Shown: positions 9,392 to 19,168, counted from the stretch's first letter. The stretch is DNA of 64,000 nt from an uncultured Roseateles sp. (GCF_913777145.1 NZ_CAJYPS010000031.1:62001-126000), one strand, 5' to 3'. The notes: a model not told the origin generated them from the sequence alone. Made by a program: numbers and translations.

Positions 9392-10489
9392 ATGAAACGT
9401 CTGCTGATCTCCCTGCTGCTGTGCGCCGGCGTGGCCGGCGCCCAGGCGGCCCAGAGCCTGCGCCAGCTGGTCAACATCGAGGGCGTGCGTGAGAACCAGC
9501 TGCTGGGCTATGGCCTGGTGGTGGGCCTGAACGGCAGCGGCGACACCACGCAGGCCAAGTTCTCCAGTCAGTCCGTGGGCAATCTGCTGAAGCAGTTCGG
9601 CGTGAAGCTGCCCGAGAAGACCGAGGCCAAGTCGCGCAACGTGGCGGCGGTGATGGTCAGCGCCAGCTTTCCCAGCGGCTACCGCCGCGGCCAGACCATA
9701 GACGTGACCGTGTCATCGCTGGGCGACGCCAAGAGCCTGCGCGGCGGCACGCTGCTGCTGACCGAGCTGCACGCGGTGGACGGCGAGGTCTATGCGCTGG
9801 CCCAGGGCAATATGGTGGTCACCGGCCTGAGTGCCCAGGGCCAGAGCGGCTCCAGCGTGACCGTGAACACGCCCACCACCGGCCGCGTGCCCAATGGCGC
9901 GACGATCGAGCGGGAGATCGAGTCCGACTTCGACACCCGGCCCGAGGTGGTGCTCAACCTCAAGCGCCCCAGCTTCCAGACCGCGACCCAGATCGTCGAG
10001 GCCATCAACCAGCGCTTCGGCGAGGGCGTGGCCAGCACGCGCGACGCCACCAGCGTCAGCGTGCAGGCACCCCAGCAGCCCACCCAGCGCGTGGCCTTCG
10101 TGGCCCAGCTGCAGGCCCTCAACGTGGAAGGCACGGCCGCGCTGCCGCGGGTGATCTTCAACTCGCGCACCGGCACCGTGGTGATCGCCGATGGCGTGAA
10201 GGTGAGGCCGGCGGCCGTGTCGCACGGCTCGCTCAAGGTCATCATCAGCGAGACCCCCCAGGTCAGCCAGCCCAATGCCTTCAGCCAGGGCAAGACCCAG
10301 GTCGTGCCCCAGTCCCAGGTCAAGGTGGACCAGGGCGACGGCCGCATGTTCCGTTGGCCCGCCGGCACCAGCCTGCAGGCCATCGTGGACATGGTGAACA
10401 GCATAGGCGCCAACCCCGACGATCTGATGGCCATCCTGCAGGCGCTGGACCAGGCCGGTGCGATCGAAGGCGAACTGCAGGTGATCTGA
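9392..10489 (+). CDS. flgI: Flagellar P-ring protein FlgI
   Basis: Signal peptide; IEGVRENQLLGYGLVVGLNGSGDTTQAKFSSQSV. Confidence 0.96.
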   Translation: MKRLLISLLLCAGVAGAQAAQSLRQLVNIEGVRENQLLGYGLVVGLNGSGDTTQAKFSSQSVGNLLKQFGVKLPEKTEAKSRNVAAVMVSASFPSGYRRGQTIDVTVSSLGDAKSLRGGTLLLTELHAVDGEVYALAQGNMVVTGLSAQGQSGSSVTVNTPTTGRVPNGATIEREIESDFDTRPEVVLNLKRPSFQTATQIVEAINQRFGEGVASTRDATSVSVQAPQQPTQRVAFVAQLQALNVEGTAALPRVIFNSRTGTVVIADGVKVRPAAVSHGSLKVIISETPQVSQPNAFSQGKTQVVPQSQVKVDQGDGRMFRWPAGTSLQAIVDMVNSIGANPDDLMAILQALDQAGAIEGELQVI

Positions 10490-10830
10490 TGACCGAACTC
10501 GACCCCAGCCTGCACACCGCGCTGCCGCTGGCAGGCGTGCCCGACGACAAGGCCCGCGTGAAGGCCCAGGCCACCGACGCGGCCGTGAAGTTCGAGGCCT
10601 TCTTCATCAAGCAGATGCTCACGCAGATGCGCTCCGGCGCCCGCGCGCTGGCCGATGAGGACAGCGCCGAGAACAAGCCGGTGAACCAGGACATGCTGGA
10701 TATCGCGGACGGCATGGTGGCCGACGCCTTGGCCAAGCAGCGCGCCTTCGGCATCGCCGACCTGATGCTGCGCCAGGTGCTGCCGGCCGCCGGTTTAAGT
10801 CCTGACGCCGCCGGGTCGCCTTCTACCTAA
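10489..10830 (+). CDS. flgJ: FlgJ, rod-binding domain only (no muramidase domain)
   Basis: ATGA overlap with flgI; KFEAFFIKQMLTQMRSG...MLDIADGMVADALAKQRAFGIADLML; only 113 aa. Confidence 0.88.
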   Translation: MTELDPSLHTALPLAGVPDDKARVKAQATDAAVKFEAFFIKQMLTQMRSGARALADEDSAENKPVNQDMLDIADGMVADALAKQRAFGIADLMLRQVLPAAGLSPDAAGSPST

Positions 10831-10850
10831 GACAACAGGGGTCACCAGCG

Positions 10851-12227
10851 ATGAGCATGCTTTCCAATGGCCTGAGTGGTGCTCTCGCCGCCCAGTCCGC
10901 ACTCAATATCATCAGCCAGAACGTCGCCAACTCGATGACGCCTGGCTACTCGCGCCAGGGCGTGCTGCTGAATGCGCAGCCCACGCAGATCGGTGGCCTG
11001 GGCGGTGGCGTGAAGGTGTCGTCGCTGCTGCGTTTCTCCGACAGCTACAAGAACCTGCAGTTGTGGCAGGCCGCCAGCAACCAGGGCCAGTACCAGGTCG
11101 CGCAGAACTACCTGGGCCAGCTGCAGCAGGTGATGTCGGATGACTCCGCCAACATCAACGCCGGCATGGACCAGTTCTTCGCGGCGCTGAACGCGGCCAG
11201 CGTGCAGCCCGAGTCCGGCCCGCTGCGCGAGCAGGTCATCACCGCGGCGGACGCGCTGGTCAAGCGCTTCGACAGCATGCAGCGCCTGTTCACCAGCCAG
11301 CAGACCGCGATCGCCACGCAGCGCCAGGGCATCGTCGGCCAGATCAATGCGCTGACCCAGGACATCGCGGCGCTGAACAAGCAGATCGCGGTGGCGCGCA
11401 GCTCCGGCGTCACCGACGCCGACCTGCAGGACACGCGCGACGAGAAGATCAAGGGCCTGTCGGCGCTGGTGGGCCTGCAGGTGGTGGACATGCCCGATGG
11501 CGGCAAGAGCGTGTCGCTGCGCAACGGCCAGCCGCTGGTCATCGGCGCCGACGCGGCCACGATGAGCGGCGAGATCAACCAGCCGCTGACGCTGAAGTTC
11601 GTCAACACCAGCTTCACGGTCGCCGAGGACAACCTGGGCGGCCAGCTGGGCGGCCTGTCCGACCTGGTCAACCAGGTGCTGCTGCCGCAGCAGCAGACCA
11701 TCAAGGAACTGGGCACCGGCCTGGGTGACGCGATCAACGCGGTGCTGGCCGGCGGCTTCTCGCCCACCGGGGCGCCGGGTCAGCCGCTGTTCGACACCAC
11801 GGGTGGTGTGCTCAAGCTGACCAACCCCAATCTGGCCGCAGCCGACCTTGCCTTCTCCAGCAGCGCGACCGACAGCGGCAACAGCGACAACCTCGCCAAG
11901 CTGGTGGGGCTGCGCAAGAGCTCCATCACCGTCACCACCTTTGATTCCCGGGGCCAGGCCAATGGCACGGCGTCGGTCGTGATGGGCGACGTCTACACCC
12001 AGCTGCTGGGCAAGCTGGGCGTGCTCAGCGGGCTCAACGATTCGCAGCAGAAGACCGCGCAGAGCGTGCTGGACCAGGTGCAGCAAAGCCGCGACTCCAC
12101 CAGCGCGGTCAACCGCGACGAGGAAGCCGTCAACCTGATGCAGTACCAGCAGATGTATTCGTCCAACATGAAGGTGGTGTCGGTCGCCAACGACCTGTTC
12201 GACGCCACGCTGCAGATGCTGGGCTGA
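10851..12227 (+). CDS. flgK: Flagellar hook-associated protein FlgK
   Basis: N-terminal SMLSNGLSGALAAQSALNIISQNVANSMTPGYSRQ and C-terminal EEAVNLMQYQQMYSSNMKVVS. Confidence 0.94.
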   Translation: MSMLSNGLSGALAAQSALNIISQNVANSMTPGYSRQGVLLNAQPTQIGGLGGGVKVSSLLRFSDSYKNLQLWQAASNQGQYQVAQNYLGQLQQVMSDDSANINAGMDQFFAALNAASVQPESGPLREQVITAADALVKRFDSMQRLFTSQQTAIATQRQGIVGQINALTQDIAALNKQIAVARSSGVTDADLQDTRDEKIKGLSALVGLQVVDMPDGGKSVSLRNGQPLVIGADAATMSGEINQPLTLKFVNTSFTVAEDNLGGQLGGLSDLVNQVLLPQQQTIKELGTGLGDAINAVLAGGFSPTGAPGQPLFDTTGGVLKLTNPNLAAADLAFSSSATDSGNSDNLAKLVGLRKSSITVTTFDSRGQANGTASVVMGDVYTQLLGKLGVLSGLNDSQQKTAQSVLDQVQQSRDSTSAVNRDEEAVNLMQYQQMYSSNMKVVSVANDLFDATLQMLG

Positions 12228-12267
12228 GGCCCGGCCCGACCACCCCGGAAGTCCCCCGGAGCCCTCC

Positions 12268-13155
12268 ATGCGCATCTCCAGCAATCAGTACCACAACACC
12301 ATGATCTCGTCGCTGCAGGTGGCGAACGAGGGCGTGAACCAGGCCATGCTGCAGATGGCCACCGGCCAGCGCATCCTCAAGCCCTCCGACGATCCCATCG
12401 GCACGCTGCGCCTGTCGCGCCTGTCGCGCGACGAGGCGGCGCTGGGCCAGTACCGCGACAACATCACCGCGCTGCAAAGCCGTCTCAGCACCAGCGAGGC
12501 GACGCTGGACAGCATCCAGGGCGACCTGCAATCGCTGCGCGACCTGCTGGTCTGGGCGGCCGACGGCGGCAACACCCCGTCCGACCTGAACGCGATGTCG
12601 GGTTCTCTCAAGACCCTGCACGACAGCCTGCTCTACCTGGCCAACAGCAAGAACGCCGAGGGCCGCTACCTGTTCTCCGGCACGGCCAGTGACCAGCCCA
12701 CGGTCGACCCCACGACCTACGCCTTCATGGGCAATACCCAGACCCAGCCTGTGGCCGTGGCAGACGACACCAATGTGCCGGCCAATGTGTCGCTGGAGAC
12801 CATGGGCGCCTTCCTGCAGCAGCTCAACACGCTGACCGGCCAGCTCAGCACGCCGGGCGTGAGCCCGGGTGCGGTGCAGCCCAATGTGCAGGCGCTGCTG
12901 GGCCTGCTGGACCAGCAGCTGGGCTCGGTCGCCGGCAAGATAGGCCAGCTGGGCGGGCGCCAGAACGTGCTGACCACGCTGGACAACAACCAGGCCTCGG
13001 TCAGCCAGTCCAACCAGCTCAGCGCACTGCAGATCGGCAAGACCGACTACGCCGAGGCCGCGACCCGGCTCAATGGCTACACGCTGGCGCTCAAGGCCAC
13101 GCAGGCGGCCTATGGCAAGGTCAGTGAGCTGAGCCTGTTCGACGTGATCCGATGA
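12268..13155 (+). CDS. flgL: Flagellar hook-associated protein FlgL
   Basis: Flagellin-like N-terminus MRISSNQYHNTMISSLQ; follows flgK. Confidence 0.93.
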   Translation: MRISSNQYHNTMISSLQVANEGVNQAMLQMATGQRILKPSDDPIGTLRLSRLSRDEAALGQYRDNITALQSRLSTSEATLDSIQGDLQSLRDLLVWAADGGNTPSDLNAMSGSLKTLHDSLLYLANSKNAEGRYLFSGTASDQPTVDPTTYAFMGNTQTQPVAVADDTNVPANVSLETMGAFLQQLNTLTGQLSTPGVSPGAVQPNVQALLGLLDQQLGSVAGKIGQLGGRQNVLTTLDNNQASVSQSNQLSALQIGKTDYAEAATRLNGYTLALKATQAAYGKVSELSLFDVIR

Positions 13156-14207
13156 TCGAACTGGGCGCCAAACCGACCGCGGCGACGCCGCTGGACACGC
13201 TCTCGCCGTCGCTGCGGCGGGCCAGCGCGCCGGCATCGCCGCTGGCCGCGCTCGCGCCGTCGCTGCTGGACGACGCGCCCGCCGCGCGAGCGGCCACGGT
13301 CGTCGTCAGCACGCCCAACACCGCGCCCAGCCGCGAGCCCGGGCTGCAGCAGCAGCTGGGCCGTCTGCAGCAGGGCCTGGACTATCTGGACCGCCTCGCG
13401 CAGACGCTGCAGGGCCTGAAGTCCACGCTCAGCCGCAGCCTGGCCCAGGGGCAGGCCAGCGTGGCCCTGCCTCTGCAGGTAGGCCAGCTGCGCCAGCTGT
13501 GGCAGCAGCGCAGCGAGCAGTCCGCCGGCCGCGTCGACTCGCAGCTGCAGGCCGGCCCCAGCGACGAGCCGGCGCGCCAGCGCTTCAAGTTGCGCGGCCT
13601 GGACCTGAGCGTGCTGGAGCGCGGCGGACCCGAGACGCTGCGCCTGCAGGTGCCAGGTCGTGCCAGCAGCCAGGGCGGTGCGCTGACGCTGTCGGTCACG
13701 CTGGATGGCGAGGGCACGCAGGACCAGCTGCAGACGCTGGCGCGCGCGCTGGCGCCGGCGGGCCTCAGCGTCGATGCGCAGGGCCAGGAGCTGGTGTTCA
13801 GCGTGGCGGAATCCCAGTGGCCGGCGCTGCGCGATGGCCTGATGGTGAAGGGCGACGGCCGGCGCTTTCCGTCCGGCCAGCCGGTACGCGCGCGTCTGGA
13901 AGCCACGCCGGACGTGTTGCAGCCGCAGCAATGGAATGTGGCCGATGCGGTGGGCCAGCGCCAGGCGCTGGGCCAGGTGCTGCAGGCCCAGCCACGGCTG
14001 GCCCAGGCCCGCGAGGTGCTGGGTGAGCAGTTGCGCGAGGTGCAGGAGCAGGCCCAGCCCGCCAGCGGTCTCGCCGCCGGCGAGGCCGAGGCGCTGGCGG
14101 GTGCGCTTCAGACCCGCTTCCAGCAGGGGGACTACGCCGCGCAGCAGGCCCTGACCTCGGCCGTGCGTGGCCTGCACAAGCAGCGCGTGCGGCAGTTGCT
14201 GGGCTGA
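13152..14207 (+). CDS. Uncharacterised protein translationally coupled to flgL
   Basis: 351 aa, ATGA overlap with flgL stop, Ala/Gln-rich coiled-coil segments; family not recognised. Confidence 0.7.
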   Translation: MIELGAKPTAATPLDTLSPSLRRASAPASPLAALAPSLLDDAPAARAATVVVSTPNTAPSREPGLQQQLGRLQQGLDYLDRLAQTLQGLKSTLSRSLAQGQASVALPLQVGQLRQLWQQRSEQSAGRVDSQLQAGPSDEPARQRFKLRGLDLSVLERGGPETLRLQVPGRASSQGGALTLSVTLDGEGTQDQLQTLARALAPAGLSVDAQGQELVFSVAESQWPALRDGLMVKGDGRRFPSGQPVRARLEATPDVLQPQQWNVADAVGQRQALGQVLQAQPRLAQAREVLGEQLREVQEQAQPASGLAAGEAEALAGALQTRFQQGDYAAQQALTSAVRGLHKQRVRQLLG

Positions 14208-14229
14208 GCGGCCCGAGGCCCGGGGCCGC

Positions 14230-15030
14230 TCAGGGTTTGATCACCTGCACCGGCACGCGGTAATCGGCGTGGTTCAGGGCGCGGTATTGCCGGGTGAACA
14301 GCTGCTGCGTGATGGCAGCGCCCCGGCTCTCCACACGTTCCACCAGATGGTCCAGGCAGGCCTTGGGCAGGCGGCGGGAGAAGTGGATGGCCATGCGCCG
14401 CTCGTCCACCTGCTGGCCCTGCTTCACCATGGCCGCAACGCCGGGGTTGTCCTGCAGATAGAGATCGGCCGTGGGCCGCGCACCCAGCGCCGCGGCGAGC
14501 CGGCGGGCGGCCAGCATCTGGAACAGCATCTCGTAGTTGTTGACCTGCTGCAGTTGGCCGGCCGAGGCTGCCAGCGCGGGCGGCAGCGGCGCGCCGCGCA
14601 CGATGCCGATGGCACTCGGGCGTTCGGCGGCGTCGTCCGGGCCATTGAACTCGTACAGCAACACCGGCATGCGCAGGAATTGCACCGACACCACCTGATC
14701 CCGGTAGGGCTCCAGTGCCGAATAGGACACGGTCACCACATCGGCCCGGCCCGCCTGCAGCTCCAGCGGAATGCGCACGAAGGGCAGCGGCACGATCTGG
14801 CGCTGCACCTCGGCGGCAGCCAGCAGTGCGTCGGTGCTGGCCATCAGGAACTTGGTGATGCCGGTGCTGGGCGAGTCCAGCGCCAGCACGACGGCACGCA
14901 GCGGCTGCGGGCAGGCGCTCGCGGCCTGGGCGACCGCGGATTGCGCGCACCACGCCAGCAGCGTGAGGCAGGCAAGCCGTGCCATGCGGGTCTGCACAGC
15001 GGGGCGGGAGGTGGGCATGGAGATTCGCAT
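14230..15030 (-). CDS. Periplasmic solute-binding-like protein (transporter substrate-binding domain)
   Basis: Signal peptide (LACLTLLAWCAQSAVAQA), SBP-like body (FVRIPLELQAGRADVVTVSYSALEPYRDQVVSVQFLRMPVLLYE); start 15030 or 15018. Confidence 0.65.
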   Translation of the reverse strand: MRISMPTSRPAVQTRMARLACLTLLAWCAQSAVAQAASACPQPLRAVVLALDSPSTGITKFLMASTDALLAAAEVQRQIVPLPFVRIPLELQAGRADVVTVSYSALEPYRDQVVSVQFLRMPVLLYEFNGPDDAAERPSAIGIVRGAPLPPALAASAGQLQQVNNYEMLFQMLAARRLAAALGARPTADLYLQDNPGVAAMVKQGQQVDERRMAIHFSRRLPKACLDHLVERVESRGAAITQQLFTRQYRALNHADYRVPVQVIKP

Positions 15031-15156
15031 CGAGGCGGTGTGCCTGCCAGCGTAACGCGCCCCGGGTGATTTGGCACTGGCTGTGCGGGGCCCGGTCGCC
15101 GCAGCCGGGGCGAGCAGCGACACTCTCCATCCGAACACAATGAACGGAGAGAACCC

Positions 15157-15591
15157 ATGGACATCGCCTGGCAGGCCTTCACCCCCGGAGCCGCACTCGC
15201 CGGCGGACTGCTGATCGGCCTGGCCGCAGCGCTGTTCGTGCTGCTGAACGGCCGCATCGCCGGCATCAGCGGCATCCTGGGCGGGCTGCTGCGGCCGGTG
15301 CGCGGCGACGTGGGCTGGCGGCTGGCCTTTGTGGGCGGCTTGCTGGTCGCACCCTGGCTTTATGCGCTGCTGGTGACGCCAGCGCTGGCGACGGTGGATG
15401 CGGGCTGGGGCCAGGTCTTGCTTGCCGGTCTGCTGGTGGGCATGGGCACGCGCCTGGGCTCGGGCTGCACCAGCGGCCACGGGGTTTGCGGCCTGTCGCG
15501 GCTGTCGCTGCGCTCGCTGGTGGCCACGCTCTGCTTCATGGGCACGGGTTTCCTGACCGTCTATGTGATGCGCCACCTGCTGGCGGCTTGA
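15157..15591 (+). CDS. YeeE/YedE family protein (first half-protein)
   Basis: [12 protein letters not shown]...[27 protein letters not shown] motif. Confidence 0.88.
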   Translation: MDIAWQAFTPGAALAGGLLIGLAAALFVLLNGRIAGISGILGGLLRPVRGDVGWRLAFVGGLLVAPWLYALLVTPALATVDAGWGQVLLAGLLVGMGTRLGSGCTSGHGVCGLSRLSLRSLVATLCFMGTGFLTVYVMRHLLAA

Positions 15592-15601
15592 GGAAATCGA
15601 G

Positions 15602-16018
15602 ATGATCCTGTTTGCTGCTTGGCTGGCCGGCCTGGTGTTTGGTCTGGGGCTGCTGGTGTCGGGCATGGCCGACCCGCACAAGGTGCTGGGCTTTCTGGAC
15701 CTGGCTGGCGCCTGGGATCCGTCGCTGGCGCTGGTGATGGCCGGCGCGATCGCCGTGGGTCTGGTCGCCTTTTCGCTGGCGCGGCGCCGCGAGCGCAGCT
15801 GGCTGGGTGAGCCCATGCGGCTGCCGGTGCTGCGTCATCTGGATGTGCGGCTGGTAGGCGGCAGCCTGCTGTTCGGCGTGGGCTGGGGCGTGGCCGGCCT
15901 GTGCCCGGGCCCGGCCCTGGTGCTGCTGGGCCGGCTGCAGCCCAAGGCCGTGGGCTTTGTGCTGGCCATGCTGGCGGGCATGGCGCTGGTGGCGTGGCTG
16001 GACCGGCGCCGCCGCTGA
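15602..16018 (+). CDS. YeeE/YedE family protein, DUF6691-like (second half-protein)
   Basis: GLLVSGMADPHKVLGFLDLAGAWDPSLALVMAGA...GVAGLCPGPAL. Confidence 0.88.
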   Translation: MILFAAWLAGLVFGLGLLVSGMADPHKVLGFLDLAGAWDPSLALVMAGAIAVGLVAFSLARRRERSWLGEPMRLPVLRHLDVRLVGGSLLFGVGWGVAGLCPGPALVLLGRLQPKAVGFVLAMLAGMALVAWLDRRRR

Positions 16019-16020
16019 GT

Positions 16021-16308
16021 TCAGCCCAGCTTGAGGGCCGCAGCCAGGCCCAGCGCCACCAGCACGGCTGCGGGCGAGAACAGCATGCGCGCCCAGCGCG
16101 GGCGGGGCACGAAGCCCACGCCGCGCACGAAGCCGGCGCTCATGGCCCAGAACAGCGCCATCGCGAAGCGGTGGTCCGCATGGCCGTCGGCACCTGCGAA
16201 CAGCGGCGGGTAGAGCGTGCCGCCCAGCATCACCGCCAGTGCCACGGCCAGGCAGGGGCCGTGCAGGCCGGGCCGTGTGGGAGCGGCCGATGGGTCGGCG
16301 GTGTTCAT
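16021..16308 (-). CDS. ybgE: Cyd operon protein YbgE-like
   Basis: 95 aa membrane protein (MNTADPSAAP...FAMALFWAMSAGFVRGVGFVPR); ATGA overlap with cydX. Confidence 0.65.
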   Translation of the reverse strand: MNTADPSAAPTRPGLHGPCLAVALAVMLGGTLYPPLFAGADGHADHRFAMALFWAMSAGFVRGVGFVPRPRWARMLFSPAAVLVALGLAAALKLG

Positions 16309-16424
16309 TCGCCGAACTGCGAGTCGGGCGCGCGGCGCGCCTCTTCCATCTCGCCCCACATCGCATTCATCACGGCCAGCAGGACCGCAAACCCCACGCC
16401 GAGCAACCAGGCGAAGTACCACAT
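16305..16424 (-). CDS. cydX: Cytochrome bd small subunit CydX (39 aa; not in ORF track)
   Basis: Reverse-complement translation MWYFAWLLGVGFAVLLAVMNAMWGEMEEARRAPDSQFGE*, CydX hallmark MWYFAW, directly after cydB. Confidence 0.9.
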   Translation of the reverse strand: MWYFAWLLGVGFAVLLAVMNAMWGEMEEARRAPDSQFGE

Positions 16425-16457
16425 GACTTTGACTCCTTCAGTCGGGCCGCGCGGGCC

Positions 16458-17600
16458 TCAGTAGGCGGTGTGCGAGTTCGCACGGATGTGTTGGACCGTG
16501 ACCTTGCCGCGCATCACGCGGTAGGCCCAGCTGGTGTAGGCGACGATGAGGGGCACGAAGATCAGCGCGACCACCAGCATCAGTCCCAGCGTCATACGGC
16601 TGGACACGCTGTCCCACAGCGTCAGGCTGGACGCGGGGTGGCTGGACGAGGGCATCACGAAGGGGAACATCGCGGCCCCGGCGGTCAGGATGACCGCGGC
16701 CAGCGCCAGCGATGATGCGACGAAGGCGCTCAGCGTGCGCCGCGCCACCGCCAGGCCGGCGGCCAGCAGCGGCATCACGACGCCGGCAACGGGCAGCAGC
16801 CACAGCAGCGGCTGCTGGTGGTAGTTGCGCCACCAGCCCTCGGCGCTGCGGATCACGGTCTTGGCCAGCGGATCGGGCGCGGCGTTGTGCGAGGGCATGG
16901 CGACGATGTCGAAGCCCTGGATGCTGCCCAGGCGCAGCCACAGCCCGGCGCCCACGAACGCCGCCACCATCACCAGCGCGGCGCCCACGGTCGCGCGGAT
17001 CGCGCGCTGCTGCACCGCGCCCTCGGTGCGGTGGGCGAGATAGCTGCCGCCCTGCATCGTGATCATGGCGCTGCTCACCACGCCGGCCAGCAGCGCGAAG
17101 GGGTTGAGCAACTGCCAGAAGCTGCCGGTGTAGGTGGACATCAGGTAGTCGTCGAAGTGGAAGGGCACGCCCTGCAGCAGGTTGCCAAAGGCGACGCCGA
17201 AGATCAGCGGCGGCACGAAGCCCCCGACGAACAGGCCCCAGTCCCAGGTCTTGCGCCAGGTGGGATGCTGGACCTTGCTGCGGTAGTCGAAGCCCACCGG
17301 GCGGAAGAACAGCGCCCACAGCGTGGCCAGCATGGCCCAGTAGAAGCCGCTGAACGCGGTCGCGTAGACCAGCGGCCAGGCCGCGAACACCGCGCCGCCG
17401 GCAGTGATGAACCAGACCTGGTTGCCGTCCCAGTGCGGGCCGACGGTGTTGATGACGACGCGACGTTCATCGTCGCTGCGGCCGACGAAGGGCAGCAGCG
17501 TGCCCACGCCCATGTCGTGGCCGTCCATGATCGAGAAGCCGATCAGCAGCACGCCGACCAGGCCCCACCAGATCAGCTTGAGAGTTTCGTAGTCCAGCAT
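16458..17600 (-). CDS. cydB: Cytochrome d ubiquinol oxidase subunit II
   Basis: MLDYETLKLIWWGLVGVLLIGFSIMDGHDMGVGTLLPFVG. Confidence 0.96.
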   Translation of the reverse strand: MLDYETLKLIWWGLVGVLLIGFSIMDGHDMGVGTLLPFVGRSDDERRVVINTVGPHWDGNQVWFITAGGAVFAAWPLVYATAFSGFYWAMLATLWALFFRPVGFDYRSKVQHPTWRKTWDWGLFVGGFVPPLIFGVAFGNLLQGVPFHFDDYLMSTYTGSFWQLLNPFALLAGVVSSAMITMQGGSYLAHRTEGAVQQRAIRATVGAALVMVAAFVGAGLWLRLGSIQGFDIVAMPSHNAAPDPLAKTVIRSAEGWWRNYHQQPLLWLLPVAGVVMPLLAAGLAVARRTLSAFVASSLALAAVILTAGAAMFPFVMPSSSHPASSLTLWDSVSSRMTLGLMLVVALIFVPLIVAYTSWAYRVMRGKVTVQHIRANSHTAY

Positions 17601-17611
17601 GGTGAGTCCTT

Positions 17612-19168
17612 TCAGGCGTGTGCGGCTTCGTTGGCGTAACGGCCGGTGCCCAGGCTGCCCGGACCCTGGCGCGCAAACTTCACCATCAGGTAGACCTCGA
17701 CGATCAGCAGCACCGTGTAGAAGCCTATGAAGCCGGCCAGCGAGCCGTAGAGGCTCTCCACGGTGAGCGTGGACACGCTCAGGTGCGTGGGCAGCACACC
17801 GTAGATGGTCCAGGGCTGGCGGCCGTATTCGGCGACAAACCAGCCCAGCTCGCAGGCGATCCAGGGCGCGGGCAGCATCACCACCGCCCAGCGCAGCAGC
17901 CAGGGCTTGGCGCGCAGGCCCATCTTCAGCGTGCTCCAGAAGGCCAGCGCGAACAGCGCCAGCATCAAAAAGCCCAGGCCCACCATGATGCGGAAGCCCC
18001 AGAACATGGGCGTCACGCGCGGCACCGTGTCCTTCACCGCGCGGTCGATCATCTCGGGCGTGGCCTCGGCGACATTGGTCATGTACTTCTTCAGCAGCAG
18101 CCCGAAGCCCAGGTCGGCCTGGTGCAGGCGCAGCTGCGCCTCGGCGTCCACGTCCTGGCGGTTCTTGCGCAGGCGCTCCAGCGCCACCACGGCCTGGATG
18201 CCGCTGTAGATGCGCGAGCGGTTCTTCTCATGGATGTCATGGATGCCGGGGATCTCCTGGCTCACCGAGCGCGTGCCGATCAGGCCCATCACCCACGGAA
18301 TCTGCACCGCCCAGTCGTTGCGCATCTTCTCCTCGTTGATGCCGGCGATCAGGTTGAACGAGGCCGGTGCGGGCTCGGTCTCCCACATGGCTTCCATCGC
18401 GGCCAGCTTGGTCTGCTGGGCCTCGCCCACCGTGTAGCCCGACTCGTCGCCCAGCACGATGACGCTGAGCACGCTGGCCAGGCCGAAGGCCGCGGCCACG
18501 CGGAAGCTGCGCTTGGCGAACTCCACGTCACGACGGCGCAGCAGATACCAGGACGAGATGGACAACACGAACATCGCGCCGGTCACATAGCCGGCCGACA
18601 CCGTGTGCACGAACTTGGCCTGCGCGTCGGGGTTGAAGACGATGGTCCAGAAGTCCGTCATCTCCATGCGCATGGTCTGCCAGTTGAACTCGGCGCCCAC
18701 CGGGTTCTGCATCCAGCCGTTGGCGATCAATATCCATAGCGCCGACAGGTTGGTGCCCACCGCCATCAGCGTGGTCACCAGCAGATGCTGGACCTTGCTG
18801 AGGCGGTCCCAGCCGAAGAAGAACAGACCGATGAAGGTGGACTCGAGGAAGAAGGCCATCAGGCCCTCGATGGCCAGCGGGGCGCCGAAGATGTCGCCCA
18901 CGTAGTGCGAGTAGTAGGCCCAGTTGGTGCCGAACTGGAATTCCAGCGTGATGCCGGTGGTCACGCCCAGCGCGAAGTTGATGCCGAAGAGCTTGCCCCA
19001 GAAGCGGGTCATGTCCTTCCACACCTGCTTGCCGGTCATCACATAGACGGTCTCCATGATGACCAGCAGCCACACCATGCCCAGCGTGAGCGGCACGAAC
19101 AGAAAGTGGTACAGCGCTGTCGCGGCGAACTGCAGTCGCGACAGATCCACCAGTTGATCCGAGATCAC
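17612..19168 (-). CDS. cydA: Cytochrome ubiquinol oxidase subunit I
   Basis: GTG start at 19168 with RBS AGGAGA; ISDQLVDLSRLQFAATALYHFLFVPLTLGM; Q-loop region present. Confidence 0.96.
   Translation of the reverse strand: MISDQLVDLSRLQFAATALYHFLFVPLTLGMVWLLVIMETVYVMTGKQVWKDMTRFWGKLFGINFALGVTTGITLEFQFGTNWAYYSHYVGDIFGAPLAIEGLMAFFLESTFIGLFFFGWDRLSKVQHLLVTTLMAVGTNLSALWILIANGWMQNPVGAEFNWQTMRMEMTDFWTIVFNPDAQAKFVHTVSAGYVTGAMFVLSISSWYLLRRRDVEFAKRSFRVAAAFGLASVLSVIVLGDESGYTVGEAQQTKLAAMEAMWETEPAPASFNLIAGINEEKMRNDWAVQIPWVMGLIGTRSVSQEIPGIHDIHEKNRSRIYSGIQAVVALERLRKNRQDVDAEAQLRLHQADLGFGLLLKKYMTNVAEATPEMIDRAVKDTVPRVTPMFWGFRIMVGLGFLMLALFALAFWSTLKMGLRAKPWLLRWAVVMLPAPWIACELGWFVAEYGRQPWTIYGVLPTHLSVSTLTVESLYGSLAGFIGFYTVLLIVEVYLMVKFARQGPGSLGTGRYANEAAHA

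Noticed and set aside
10795-10830. Sigma-28 promoter upstream of flgK (TAAG-N15-GTCGCCTT)
   Set aside because: The -10-like half matches the GCCGATAA consensus poorly; not enough evidence
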